Positions 16,594 to 25,074 of a stretch of DNA of 64,000 bases are shown one piece after another. Positions within the stretch are counted from its first letter, which is position 1. Each line of letters begins with the position of its first letter. Source of the DNA: Trinickia acidisoli (GTDB taxonomy: Bacteria; Pseudomonadota; Gammaproteobacteria; Burkholderiales; Burkholderiaceae); assembly GCF_017315725.1 (NCBI RefSeq), contig NZ_JAFLRG010000002.1, positions 2,108,001 to 2,172,000 on the forward strand, written 5' to 3'. The notes under the pieces are model-generated. The model ran no database searches, was not told where the DNA came from, and was given only the letters and a program-made list of their open reading frames with translations. A program made the translations under genes and the position numbers.

Positions 16594-16606
16594 TTAGGAC
16601 TACTAA
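16594..16606. promoter_or_regulatory. Operator-like palindrome shared with the 30.4-kb porin promoter
   Basis: Read on the minus strand this 13-mer is TTAGTAGTCCTAA. It differs by one base from TTAGGAGTCCTAA at 30424-30436. Both lie 30-50 bp upstream of an outer-membrane protein start codon, inside AT-rich DNA. This suggests one regulator acting on both catabolic islands. Confidence 0.45.
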
Positions 16607-16637
16607 ATTTCTAAAACCAAAATTCGGAGACGAACAC

Positions 16638-17363
16638 ATGAAGCGCATCTACGCAGCAGCCGTAATGTCGATTGCAGCGGTTTCGGCTGCTCACGCCCAG
16701 TCAGCAGGTCAGTTGGTCATCAACGCGGGATGGTCACATTTTTCGCCCCAGGGCTCGAGCGACCCTTTGACAGTGAATGCACTAGGTCAGTCGGCAGTGA
16801 TGGCAGGCAGCGGCGCCACCATTTCGAGCGGAGATACGTTCGGACTGACGGCCTCGTACTATGTGACCGACCACATCTCCGCGGACACGGAGATGGGCGT
16901 GCCTCCGACATGGCATTTGAACGGCTCGGGGACGCTTGCGGGTGCGGGCGAACTAGGCACGGCGCGAGCGTGGAGCCCAGCGATCCTCGTGAACTACCAT
17001 TTCGGCGAACCGAATGCGCGTTTGAGACCGTATTTGGGAGCGGGCGTCACGTATACATGGTTCAGTAACGTTAAGCTCAGCAATGCCGTATCGGGTGGGC
17101 AAATCCTCGCTTCGCCTGCGGTCGGCACTGCGCTGGAGGGCCCGACGTCGGTGTCGTTGAGTCAGTCGTTTGCGCCCGTCGTCAATGCGGGTCTAACTTA
17201 TAACATCGACTCGCACTGGTCGATCGGCGCTTCGATCGCATACTCGTGGCTTACGACCAAGGCGACGCTGACGACACAGTCGTCTGTCGGCACTGTCACG
17301 AGCACGACGAAGTTGAAAGTCAATCCGATCGTCACGTTCCTATCGGTTGGCTATCGTTTCTGA
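16638..17363 (+). CDS. OmpW-family outer membrane channel
   Basis: A 241-residue protein with a cleavable signal peptide (MKRIYAAAVM, cleavage near AHA-QS at about residue 20). The barrel consists of alternating amphipathic strands, with the OmpW hallmarks of a long HISADTEMGVPPTWHLNGSG-like block, ILVNYHFGEPNARLRPYLGAG, and a terminal aromatic (GYRF) for BAM recognition. OmpW-type eight-stranded channels let small hydrophobic compounds cross the outer membrane. Being next to an aromatic catabolic operon it probably imports the substrate. It has its own AT-rich upstream region with a palindrome, so it may be transcribed separately. Confidence 0.85.
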   Translation: MKRIYAAAVMSIAAVSAAHAQSAGQLVINAGWSHFSPQGSSDPLTVNALGQSAVMAGSGATISSGDTFGLTASYYVTDHISADTEMGVPPTWHLNGSGTLAGAGELGTARAWSPAILVNYHFGEPNARLRPYLGAGVTYTWFSNVKLSNAVSGGQILASPAVGTALEGPTSVSLSQSFAPVVNAGLTYNIDSHWSIGASIAYSWLTTKATLTTQSSVGTVTSTTKLKVNPIVTFLSVGYRF

Positions 17364-17471
17364 TCCTTCGCGACGTAGTTGAACAGCAACGATCGCACCA
17401 CCGCCCGCAGTTCCGGCTTGCGGGCGTATCGGATCCACGGGCGATACCATTCTTACTCCTACCGTGAAAAC

Positions 17472-18599
17472 ATGAACTCGTCCATCGCTTCCAATGGCGT
17501 CGTTATCTACGGTGGTGGCATGGCCGGCGCTTTACTTGCAAAGGCACTTTCATCTACCGCTCCCGTGACGCTTGTCGACCCCCTCGACTACTTCGAGGTA
17601 CCGATGGCTGCGCCTCGCAATCTAGTGCGAGCAGACTTCGCCGATCAGGCTATCGTTCCATTTGAGCTTGCGCTACCGACGGTGAAACACATTAGGGGTA
17701 AGCTCATTACGATATCTCCGTCAGACGGGCTCATCGAAGATCGTCACGGTAAGCAGATGACGCTGAAGGCAAGCGTGACGGTGTTGGCAACCGGTAGCCG
17801 CTTCTCGAACGAACTGATGCGTGGGTTCGACGACAGTACGGCAAAACGGAAGTCGTTCTATGCGAAATACAGCGAGCGGATCCAGTCTGCCAAGCAAATC
17901 GTGATCGTAGGCGGTGGGCCCATTGGTGTCGAGGTAGCCGGCGAGATCGCAGAGGTATACCGCAACAAGAAGATCACCATTCTGGAGGCGGGGCCTCGCA
18001 TCCTGAGAGGAACAACCGAAGCTGTTGCGGCGCATGCCATGCATCTTCTTCAGAGCAGAGGCATTACCGTTCGCACGAACGAAAGGCTTGTCGAGGGCGG
18101 CAGCGCTCCGCACGAGGTGTTTTCGAAACCCGGGGAGGCAACGACGACGAGCGGGGCTCGCATTCCCTATGACCTGATGATTTGGTGCATTGGGGGGCGA
18201 CCGAATACGGGCTATATGCGAAAGCACTTCGCATCCCTGTTGAATGAGCAAGATCGTGTGATGGTGACCCCTGAACTCCTCGTGGTCGGGCGCACGACTA
18301 TGTACGCACTCGGCGATATCACCAATCTCGACGAAAATAAAATGGCATGGCACATCGGCGGACAGGTGAAGGTTGCGGCCTGGAACATCCGTCAAACCCT
18401 CCTGGGAGAGGGCGACCGGCGAAACATGAAGCGATATCGCCCGCAGACGGGTAATCCGTCAATGGTCGTCACCATGGGCAGCAAAGCCGGCGTCGCGCAT
18501 TTGAAAGGTGTCGGTATCGTGAAGGCCGGATGGTTCGTCAGCATGGTCAAGGCGCGCGACATGCTCGTGCCGAAGTACCGGAAAGAACTGGGCGTTTGA
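17472..18599 (+). CDS. FAD-dependent NAD(P)H oxidoreductase (type II NDH/FSP1-like)
   Basis: A 375-residue two-dinucleotide-fold flavoprotein. VVIYGGGMAGALLAKAL (residues 10-26) binds FAD and IVIVGGGPIGVEVAGEIAE (from about 142) binds NAD(P)H. MYALGDITN is the second FAD contact. It lacks the CxxC of disulfide reductases and lacks a clear membrane anchor. It most resembles the AIFM2/FSP1 and type II NADH:quinone oxidoreductase group, so it would pass electrons from NAD(P)H to a quinone. It lies between OmpW and a LysR regulator. ATG 17472 was chosen because the upstream frame has no family similarity; the ribosome site is weak. Confidence 0.7.
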   Translation: MNSSIASNGVVIYGGGMAGALLAKALSSTAPVTLVDPLDYFEVPMAAPRNLVRADFADQAIVPFELALPTVKHIRGKLITISPSDGLIEDRHGKQMTLKASVTVLATGSRFSNELMRGFDDSTAKRKSFYAKYSERIQSAKQIVIVGGGPIGVEVAGEIAEVYRNKKITILEAGPRILRGTTEAVAAHAMHLLQSRGITVRTNERLVEGGSAPHEVFSKPGEATTTSGARIPYDLMIWCIGGRPNTGYMRKHFASLLNEQDRVMVTPELLVVGRTTMYALGDITNLDENKMAWHIGGQVKVAAWNIRQTLLGEGDRRNMKRYRPQTGNPSMVVTMGSKAGVAHLKGVGIVKAGWFVSMVKARDMLVPKYRKELGV

Positions 18600-18649
18600 C
18601 GCAGAGCAGAGTGATTTTTTTGATCAGCATTATTGTGTAGTTCGTTATC

Positions 18650-19588
18650 GTGAATTTTGACCGACGTTACCTCGAAGCATTCTCTGCCCTTGTACGAACT
18701 CAAAGCTTTGGGCTGGCCGCACGCGAACTCAATATCTCTCGAAGTGCGCTGTCGCAGCGAATCGCTGCTTTGGAAGGTGTCCTCGGCACCCCGTTACTCG
18801 TCCGTGACAGCGTTGTGCCGACGCCACCAGGCGAGATACTTCTTCATCACTGCCAAGCTGTGACGACGCTTGAATTCGATACGATGAAGCGGCTAAAGCT
18901 TGACACCCTCGCCCGGCCCAACGTCGCCATTGCCGTCAACGCAGATTGCCTGACGACGTGGTTTGAGCCGATTGCCTATGCCATTGCAAAGGAGAACGTG
19001 GCGATCGAGGTTTTCACTGACAACCAGATTGACGCTTTGACGGCACTTGCACGCGGGGAGGTCATGGGTTGGCTTTCGAAGACACGGACCGCTCTGCCGG
19101 GATTTGCGGCAGAGCCGATCGGGTTGATGGAGTACGAATGCGTTGGGACACCTGCGTTGGCGAAGCGGTATTTCGCTAATGGACTCAAGCGCGAAAGCGT
19201 CGTTGCCGCTCCCGCGGTCCTTCCAAATAGGAGCGACCCCGTGCATGAGGCATTTATCGAGAAGGCGCTGGGTTTCGTGGTGAGCGGCTATGTCGCACAT
19301 TGCTTCCCGACTTTGGAGGCACGGCTTTCTGCTATTCGCCGTGGAATTGGGTACGGGCTTGTGCCGACGATGCTGGCTCGCGCATGGATGGACTCGGGGG
19401 ACCTCGTTGGTTTGGCGCCGCAAGCCAAGATATCGGTTGACCTATATTGGCATCACTGGACGAAGGCCCCGCCGACTGACAGCGCGATCAGTAAGTTGGT
19501 AATGCGTCATGCGTGTAGAACGCTGACTCGATCCTGTGTGCTGCCGCTGCAGGACGTCCTGGCCGATTTGCCAGTAAAGAGAAACTAA
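18650..19588 (+). CDS. LysR-type regulator, ArgP (LysG/IciA)-like, with a replaced C-terminus
   Basis: A 312-residue LysR regulator read from a GTG start. The winged helix-turn-helix at 1-60 contains FGLAARELNISRSALSQRIAALE. The effector domain shows the ArgP pattern IAVNADCLTTWFEPIA and LYWHHWTKAPPTDSAISK. ArgP proteins sense lysine or arginine and usually control the exporter ArgO/LysE, but no exporter gene is adjacent. The last 15 or so codons (19541-19588) are the antisense of a YhcG gene fragment, so the authentic C-terminus was lost at an insertion or deletion junction and this tail is incidental. The core fold is complete, so function may persist. Confidence 0.75.
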   Translation: MNFDRRYLEAFSALVRTQSFGLAARELNISRSALSQRIAALEGVLGTPLLVRDSVVPTPPGEILLHHCQAVTTLEFDTMKRLKLDTLARPNVAIAVNADCLTTWFEPIAYAIAKENVAIEVFTDNQIDALTALARGEVMGWLSKTRTALPGFAAEPIGLMEYECVGTPALAKRYFANGLKRESVVAAPAVLPNRSDPVHEAFIEKALGFVVSGYVAHCFPTLEARLSAIRRGIGYGLVPTMLARAWMDSGDLVGLAPQAKISVDLYWHHWTKAPPTDSAISKLVMRHACRTLTRSCVLPLQDVLADLPVKRN

Positions 19589-19696
19589 CTCATGGTTCAC
19601 CGCCAGCGCTGCGCGCTGGCGTGCGGCCTCTACACGGGTTTTGAGTTCTGCAAGCCAGGTGGCGTAATCGGTGGGCGAGATAGCGACTTCGGTCAT
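19541..19696 (-). pseudogene. 5' fragment of a YhcG/DUF1016 PD-(D/E)XK nuclease-family gene
   Basis: From ATG 19696 the minus strand encodes 52 residues typical of the YhcG N-terminus, including YATWLAELKTRVEAARQR and LVSLYWQIGQDVLQRQ. Similarity stops at 19541, where the frame enters the antisense of the LysR gene. Intact YhcG-type proteins are several hundred residues long, so this is a truncated remnant. The family is common near restriction and mobile loci. Confidence 0.75.
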
Positions 19697-20060
19697 GCGG
19701 CTCCGTAGGGAAGTTCGCGCGCCACAGCGCGCGGTTGAGGACCGATTATCCCGTGGAGGCAAGATCGGGGCAACATTCGGGGCGATGCCCTTGCATCTGG
19801 ACCCGTCCTTGAGCCGAGAGCTCTTTCATTCAATAACCTATGGTCTGTCTTGGGGGCAGGTCCCTTGGCTTATCTCATACCGATGATGCTTGGAATGGGT
19901 GGCAAGTCAGCCAGCGCCTGAAGCTCGTCGCACGGTGAACCGGCGGCGCCGTCATATTGACGATCCTAGGCATTGTCGCGGAAGGGGGGCCGCAGATCTT
20001 CTTGCCAATCACCTTGGCTGGTCATGGCCATGGCGCGCAGGATGAAGTGAAGTGGACGGC
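19697..20060. other. Gene-poor debris between YhcG and DctA fragments
   Basis: No intact gene is supported here. A short plus-strand segment around 19760-19886 reads GAMPLHLDPSLSRELFHSI and may be the decayed tail of an RND efflux permease, but the match is too short to call. Stops follow in every frame that could continue it. Confidence 0.5.
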
Positions 20061-20552
20061 TCAATGCGCGTGAGACCGGACGACGCCGTCTTCGAGCGGC
20101 GGCCGATCCGCCATCCCAACCTCGGCGGACTCCAATGCATCAATGCTCGTATCCGAATTCCGGTTGAGCATCGCTTGCGCCGTGTTCATATCGAGCGCCC
20201 CTTCCCATCGGGCCACCACGATGGTCGCCACGCCATTGCCGATCAGATTCGTGACCGCACGGGCTTCATTACGAAACCGGTCAACGCCCAGCAATAGCAC
20301 CAGACCGGACACCGGGATTTTGTGCGTGATGGTCAATGTGCCGGCCAGCGCCACAAACCCGGCACCGGCCACGCCTGCGGAACCTTTGAACGTCAACAAC
20401 ATCACGCTGAGCAACAGCAATTGCTCCCAGATCGTCAGGCGGATATTCATTGCCTGCGCGACGAAAAGGGCGGTCATTGTTAGATAGATCGCGGTACCGT
20501 CGGCATTGAAGGTATAGCCCCCAGCGAAACCAGGCAGCACGCGCTCGCGCAT
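20061..20552 (-). pseudogene. C-terminal fragment of a DctA-type C4-dicarboxylate transporter
   Basis: This 163-codon open frame matches the last third of dicarboxylate/proton symporters: GGYTFNADGTAIYLTM, then LTFKGSAGVAGAGFVALAGTL, then LLLGVDRFRNEARAVTNLIGNGVATIVVA. These segments form the substrate and cation site. The first 260 or so residues of a normal protein of about 430-450 are absent. Upstream sequence (20553-20790) shows no continuation. It is therefore a 5'-truncated remnant without a signal for expression, lying with the YhcG fragment in a decayed zone between two catabolic islands. Confidence 0.85.
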
Positions 20553-20790
20553 TCATTGATTTTCTGATCGACCACGTTCAGGCACCGTTCATCCCGGTCG
20601 AGACGGGCGCTTTGATCTACGCGAAAAAAAGAGTGCGGCACGCAAGCCTTGAGTCGCCGATAGCCGTGACGTATGGCGTGACAAGCATTGCCCTTCAATG
20701 ACGCTTCGATCAGCCGCGACGCCGAGGACGGACGATTCGAACGCGGCTTTGGTTGTCGTCGCACCGCTGCCTCGCCGTGCAGCCGGGATC

Positions 20791-20947
20791 GATTTGAGCG
20801 ATTTCCGCAAGGTAAGTGTGCGACCAGCGCGCTTTTTTCGGCTCCCCCTCCTCAGTAAGATCACTTCAAGCGCTTTTGCAACGGCGCTGTTCCCCCACGA
20901 CCAATCGGGAATCGAGGCGAAATCGATGCCGACCTGGAGATTATCGA
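20791..20947 (+). repeat. Conserved leader, copy 1 (upstream of metF)
   Basis: About 157 bp that align with 26619-26775 upstream of the LigM-like gene. Long shared blocks include CGCAAGGTAAGTGTGCGAC and AAGATCACTTCAAGCGCTT. Copy 1 ends at an ATG (20948) where copy 2 ends at the demethylase start codon. The shared stretch probably carries the promoter and activator sites for both units. Degenerate sequence without a recognisable gene precedes it from 20553. Confidence 0.75.
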
Positions 20948-21013
20948 ATGACACCTTCTTCCACTGAAGGCCGGGAATCAGCGATTCGGCACGGATCCGC
21001 GAATTCGCTATGA
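20948..21013 (+). pseudogene. 21-codon leader ORF, probable relic of a LigM N-terminus, coupled to metF
   Basis: The frame begins MTPSSTEGRESAIRHGSA and aligns with the LigM-like start MTVALTESLEEAIQRAGSA (shared M-T, T-E, E, A-I, G-S-A). Its TGA overlaps the metF ATG as ATGA (21010-21013). The simplest reading is that the demethylase leader and first codons were duplicated and then joined to metF, leaving a short ORF that may couple translation. It could also act as a leader peptide. Confidence 0.55.
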
Positions 21014-22458
21014 ACCTTCTGCGTCGCTGGTCATTGAATCACGCACGCGGTTTGCGCAGGTTGTACCGTGTGTTCGAGCATGTCGCCCCTCACCTCGAGC
21101 TAATTGCTGGATGGATCGGCACGAGCAGGCTCGAAGCCATTTTGCTTCCGGTCGAACGCGCAACCAAAGGCGCGTTCTTCAATTGCCGAATGTGCGGACA
21201 GTGCGGCCTTTCGGTGACGGGCATGGCCTGCCCGACGGGCTGTGCCAAGGGCATGCGCAACGGACCCTGCGGGGGGGTGCGCGCCAACGGTCATTGCGAA
21301 GTCGAACCCGAGCGCCGGTGTACCTGGGTGGACGCGACTGAAGGCGACACGCGCATCCGTCCTGGCCATACGAATACCTGGACGCAGCGAGTCGCTCCGC
21401 GGGACTATCGGCTTGCCGGCAAATCGACGTGGGTGCCCATGATCGCGCCGAAGGCGCCAGCCAGGGCTCTCCCGCCTTCACACCATGCAGCCGCGGTGTC
21501 GTCCGCTTCGCACTTCTCAGAGGATCCGGTCGTCAACCGATTTGAGACGCTGTGCCGCGAGCGAAGCAGCTTCATCGTCACGGTCGAGATCTCTCCGCCC
21601 GACTCGGCGGACCCGCAAGCGCTTCTGAGGCGAGCCGCTGTGTTCAGCGGCCTGACAGATGCCATCAACATCACTGACGGCGCGGGAGCCAATTGTCACA
21701 TGTCCAGTGCGGCTGCCAGCGCGCTCCTCCACTCGGCGGGCTACACGCCCATCAGCCAGGTCAGTTGTCGCGACCGCAATCGCATCGCGCTGCAAGGCGA
21801 CGTGCTCGGCGCTGCTGCGCTGGGCATCCGTAACGTGCTGTGCTTGACGGGCGACGACGTGTCCCAAGGTGATCATGCTGGCGCCAAGTCGGTGTTCGAT
21901 CTGGACTCGGTCAATCTCTTGCACACTTTGCGTGGCATGCGCGAGCGCGGCGAATATGCCTCAGGCCGCAAGCTCGAACACGCCCCACGCCTCTTTCTGG
22001 GCGCATCGGCCAATCCCTTCGTGCCGCCATTCGCCGAGCGCATCGGCAACCTTCAGCGCAAGGTCGATGCCGGAGCGCAGTTCATCCAGACGCAGTTCTG
22101 CTTCGATCTGAATCTGCTGGAGCATTTCATGCACGAAGTGCGAGCGCGGGAACTGCATAAGCGGGCGGCAATCATCGTCGGCGTTGGCATCCTCTCGACA
22201 GCCAAGGCGTTGAGATGGATGGCTGACCATGTGCCTGGCGTGAACGTACCGAGCTCGGTCACCGAGCGCATCGCCGCGGCGACCGATCAGCGTCTTGAAG
22301 GAAAGCGCTTCTGCATAGAAATGATTCGAAGCGTTCGCAATATTGAGGGCGTTGCCGGAGTCCATCTCATGGGTTACAAAAACGAGGACGTGTTGGCCCA
22401 GATCATCGTGGAGGCGGGCCTGCGCGCTCCGGCTCAGAGAATCGAGTCAGTCTCGTGA
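21010..22458 (+). CDS. metF: MetV-MetF fusion: methylenetetrahydrofolate reductase
   Basis: A 482-residue protein. Residues about 55-110 form a cysteine-rich module like MetV/MTHFR_C (Cys59, 62, 65, 74, 78, 87, 96, 104; FNCRMCGQC and NGPCGGVRANGHC), expected to bind Zn or an Fe-S cluster. Residues about 178-470 form the FAD-binding MetF barrel: IVTVEISPPDSADP, CRDRNRIALQGDVLGA, VLCLTGDD, FIQTQFCFDL. MetF interconverts 5-methyl-THF and 5,10-methylene-THF. Beside a LigM-like demethylase it should run in the oxidative direction, returning methyl-THF to the one-carbon pool. Canonical proteobacterial MetF is about 300 residues and lacks the Cys module, so this is a specialised form. The start is fixed by the ATGA overlap with the leader ORF. 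Confidence 0.85.
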   Translation: MNLLRRWSLNHARGLRRLYRVFEHVAPHLELIAGWIGTSRLEAILLPVERATKGAFFNCRMCGQCGLSVTGMACPTGCAKGMRNGPCGGVRANGHCEVEPERRCTWVDATEGDTRIRPGHTNTWTQRVAPRDYRLAGKSTWVPMIAPKAPARALPPSHHAAAVSSASHFSEDPVVNRFETLCRERSSFIVTVEISPPDSADPQALLRRAAVFSGLTDAINITDGAGANCHMSSAAASALLHSAGYTPISQVSCRDRNRIALQGDVLGAAALGIRNVLCLTGDDVSQGDHAGAKSVFDLDSVNLLHTLRGMRERGEYASGRKLEHAPRLFLGASANPFVPPFAERIGNLQRKVDAGAQFIQTQFCFDLNLLEHFMHEVRARELHKRAAIIVGVGILSTAKALRWMADHVPGVNVPSSVTERIAAATDQRLEGKRFCIEMIRSVRNIEGVAGVHLMGYKNEDVLAQIIVEAGLRAPAQRIESVS

Positions 22459-22531
22459 AGCGATCCGCCGATTCGCGACGACATATGCGTGGTCGTTATG
22501 AAGATAAACAAAGAAATTGGAGACAGTACAT

Positions 22532-23809
22532 ATGAGGACGATTGAGATGGAGATAAGGGCATCGGACCGATTCGGGGTTGCGAGCCGTTGGGCCACCCTC
22601 GCGTTACTGGCGCTCGGTGTGCTGATTTCCTTTATCGACCGCACGAGCATGTCCGCTGCGCTGGCGGACAATGGGTTCATTCGAGAATTCGCGCTGACGA
22701 ACGTTGATCGCGGCTGGGTCAACTCAGCGTTTTTCTGGTCCTACGGCGTCGTTCAAGTCCCCATGGGGTGGGCGGCCGATCGTTACGGTGTGAAGTGGCC
22801 TTACGCCATTTGCTTTGCGCTTTGGTGCATCGCCACTGCGCTCATGGGTGCGGTGACGGCTCTTACCGGTCTGCTCGTTGCGCGCTTGATCATCGGCATG
22901 GCCGAAGCCATCGTGATTCCTGCGAGTTATCGGTGGATTCGATACAACTTCGACGAAAGCCGAAACGGCCTGGCAGTCGGCATTTTCACTATGGGCAATA
23001 AGTTCGGCCCCGCCATCGGCGCACCCGTTGGCGCCTGGCTCATCGTCAATTACTCTTGGCAGGCCATGTTCGTTGCGACCGGCGCCGTGGGCGTGCTTTG
23101 GCTGGTTCCCTGGTTGCTGTGCGTCCGAAACGATTTTCCGTCCCAAGCAGAACGCCGTGCGAAAACGCGCCGAGACCCGGCAGTGTCTTTCGGCAACATT
23201 CTGTCCAGTCCGGTTGTCTGGGGCGGCATGATCAACAGTTTCTGCTACGGCTACTTCACGTTCTACTGCGCGACCTGGATGCCCGCTTATCTGGTCGAGC
23301 AACGTGGCCTGTCTCTTGGACAGTCCGGGCTTTATACCTTCTTCAGCTTTGCTGGAATCGCAATGGTCGGGGCAATCTCGGGGTGGGCTGCGGACTGGAT
23401 CATTGCCGGCGGACGCGACCCCATCTTTGTGCGCAAAGCATTCGTCATCGCGGGCTTCGTGGGTGGATCCACCGTTTTGCTAGGCGCCTACGCAGGATCG
23501 CTTTCGATGGCGTTGTTCTGGAACGTGTTCTCTCTTTCTTTCCTCGGCCTTGCCACCGCGAACGCACTGGTTCTGTCGCGTCTTACTTTGCTCCCCAAAC
23601 AAGCAGTCGGGTTAGTCACGGGCGTTCAGCAAATGGCGACCAGCTTCTCGGGCGGTGTGGCGGCAAGTCTTTCCGGTTGGCTGCTCCATCTGGGCGGCAG
23701 CTTCACGCTGCCCATGATGGTGATTTTTGTGTTTTTGCTGATCGGTGCAGCATCAACGGCCATCCTGCTTCGCCCGGAATGGGCGCCGAAGGTGATCGCT
23801 GTAGTGTGA
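22532..23809 (+). CDS. MFS transporter, anion:cation symporter type (probable aromatic-acid uptake)
   Basis: A 425-residue major facilitator with twelve membrane segments. It has the ACS-family features FIDRTSMSAALADN in TM1 and VNSAFFWSYGVVQVPMGWAADRYG across TM2-loop. ACS members carry organic anions such as glucarate, phthalate or methoxylated aromatic acids. Placement between metF and a LigB-type dioxygenase points to uptake of the O-methylated aromatic acid degraded by this island. ATG 22532 has GGAGA eight bases upstream; an upstream in-frame ATG at 22517 precedes that site and is rejected. Confidence 0.75.
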   Translation: MRTIEMEIRASDRFGVASRWATLALLALGVLISFIDRTSMSAALADNGFIREFALTNVDRGWVNSAFFWSYGVVQVPMGWAADRYGVKWPYAICFALWCIATALMGAVTALTGLLVARLIIGMAEAIVIPASYRWIRYNFDESRNGLAVGIFTMGNKFGPAIGAPVGAWLIVNYSWQAMFVATGAVGVLWLVPWLLCVRNDFPSQAERRAKTRRDPAVSFGNILSSPVVWGGMINSFCYGYFTFYCATWMPAYLVEQRGLSLGQSGLYTFFSFAGIAMVGAISGWAADWIIAGGRDPIFVRKAFVIAGFVGGSTVLLGAYAGSLSMALFWNVFSLSFLGLATANALVLSRLTLLPKQAVGLVTGVQQMATSFSGGVAASLSGWLLHLGGSFTLPMMVIFVFLLIGAASTAILLRPEWAPKVIAVV

Positions 23810-23891
23810 CCGCTGCAACCACTCCGCACGGAGCCCATGCTGAATGCCGGGGGCATCCGTTTTCATTCACTCACCAAATCATTGAAAGCAC

Positions 23892-24929
23892 GTGGCGAAA
23901 ATTACGTTTGGCATGGCGGTGCCGCACAGCGGCATGCTCGGGCAGGCACCGGAAGACTGGCTCAACAACGGCGAGCGGGATCGAAACAACGCGGAACTTT
24001 GGTACCGCAATCGGACCTGGACCTATCCAGAGCTCGAAGCGCATCGTGGGGCCGCATTCGAGCAATACCTGACGCTCGACGAGCGCACCGCGCGCGCGGC
24101 GCGCTGCCGTGACGCGCTCGACAAGATGGCCGCCGCCTATCGCGATGCGCGCATCGACGTCGCGATCATCCTCGGCAAAGATCAGAAGGAAATGTTCACC
24201 GATTTCCTGCCCTCGATCGCGATCTACTCCGGAGAAGACGTGCACAACGGGCCGCCTCAGCGCTCTGTCTACGCGCCGGACCATCACGTCACGCATCAGT
24301 GCCATCCGCAGCTTGCCAACTATTTGATCGAATACTTCCAGCGTGAGCGCTTCGATCTGACCGATCTCTTCGCGTGGCCCGACAACGTGTGGATGAAACC
24401 GCTACCCGAGTATCCGGTGGTGCCGCATGCGTATAGCTTCGTCTATCACCAGATCATGAACGACGATCCGCCGCCGCATGTGCCGATCATCATGAACTGC
24501 TTCTATCCGCCGACGCAGCCGTCGATGTCACGCTGCATCGAATTTGGTCGCGTACTGCGCGATGCAATCAATGCATGGCCCGAAGACATTCGCGTCGGCA
24601 TCATCGCTTCGGGCGGCCTTTCGCACTTCGTCAACGACGAAGAGTTCGACCGCAGCATCATAAAGATGCTGGCCCGCTATGACTACGATGGACTCGCCGC
24701 CGTCGACGAGCGTTCGTACCAATCCGGCACCTCGGAGATAAAACTCTATGTCAGCGTAATGAAGGCCGTTCAGGACACGGGCGCCGAGATGACGCTGGTG
24801 GATTACGTTCCGTGTTGGCGCACGCCTGCCGGCACCGGCGAGGGCATGGGCTTCATGTACTGGAATGCCGCCGACTGCGCGACGCCGCTCCTCACTCATG
24901 ATCGAAATGGCAATGAGCCAACCGCCTGA
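23892..24929 (+). CDS. LigB-type (class III) extradiol dioxygenase, 3-O-methylgallate/gallate-dioxygenase-like
   Basis: A 345-residue protein read from a GTG start. The fold is that of LigB/DesZ/DesB: GMAVPHSGML with the Fe ligand His12, IASGGLSHFV with the likely catalytic His, and SGTSEIKLYV with the likely Glu ligand. LigB-type enzymes open protocatechuate, gallate or 3-O-methylgallate between C3-C4 or C4-C5. The long insert (residues 20-60, WLNNGERDRNNAELWYR) and the length fit the gallate/3-O-methylgallate branch better than two-subunit LigAB; no ligA-like partner is present. In this island it would cleave the product of THF-dependent demethylation. The precise substrate is inferred. Confidence 0.75.
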   Translation: MAKITFGMAVPHSGMLGQAPEDWLNNGERDRNNAELWYRNRTWTYPELEAHRGAAFEQYLTLDERTARAARCRDALDKMAAAYRDARIDVAIILGKDQKEMFTDFLPSIAIYSGEDVHNGPPQRSVYAPDHHVTHQCHPQLANYLIEYFQRERFDLTDLFAWPDNVWMKPLPEYPVVPHAYSFVYHQIMNDDPPPHVPIIMNCFYPPTQPSMSRCIEFGRVLRDAINAWPEDIRVGIIASGGLSHFVNDEEFDRSIIKMLARYDYDGLAAVDERSYQSGTSEIKLYVSVMKAVQDTGAEMTLVDYVPCWRTPAGTGEGMGFMYWNAADCATPLLTHDRNGNEPTA

Positions 24930-25074
24930 ATTTGCGCCGTACTACGCTCGCGCCTACCATTGAGCAAACCGACAAGTTGCTTCGACTTTCATGCAGCGAT
25001 TCCGTTGGGAAAACTCACTCCCTAACCCGTTTGTCTCCACGAGTCCTGGCCGACTTCAATCAAGGTGATCCATC

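Noticed and set aside
19671..19886. Possible C-terminal tail of an RND efflux permease
   Set aside because: Similarity rests on about 30 residues without diagnostic motifs, so it is recorded only as possible debris.
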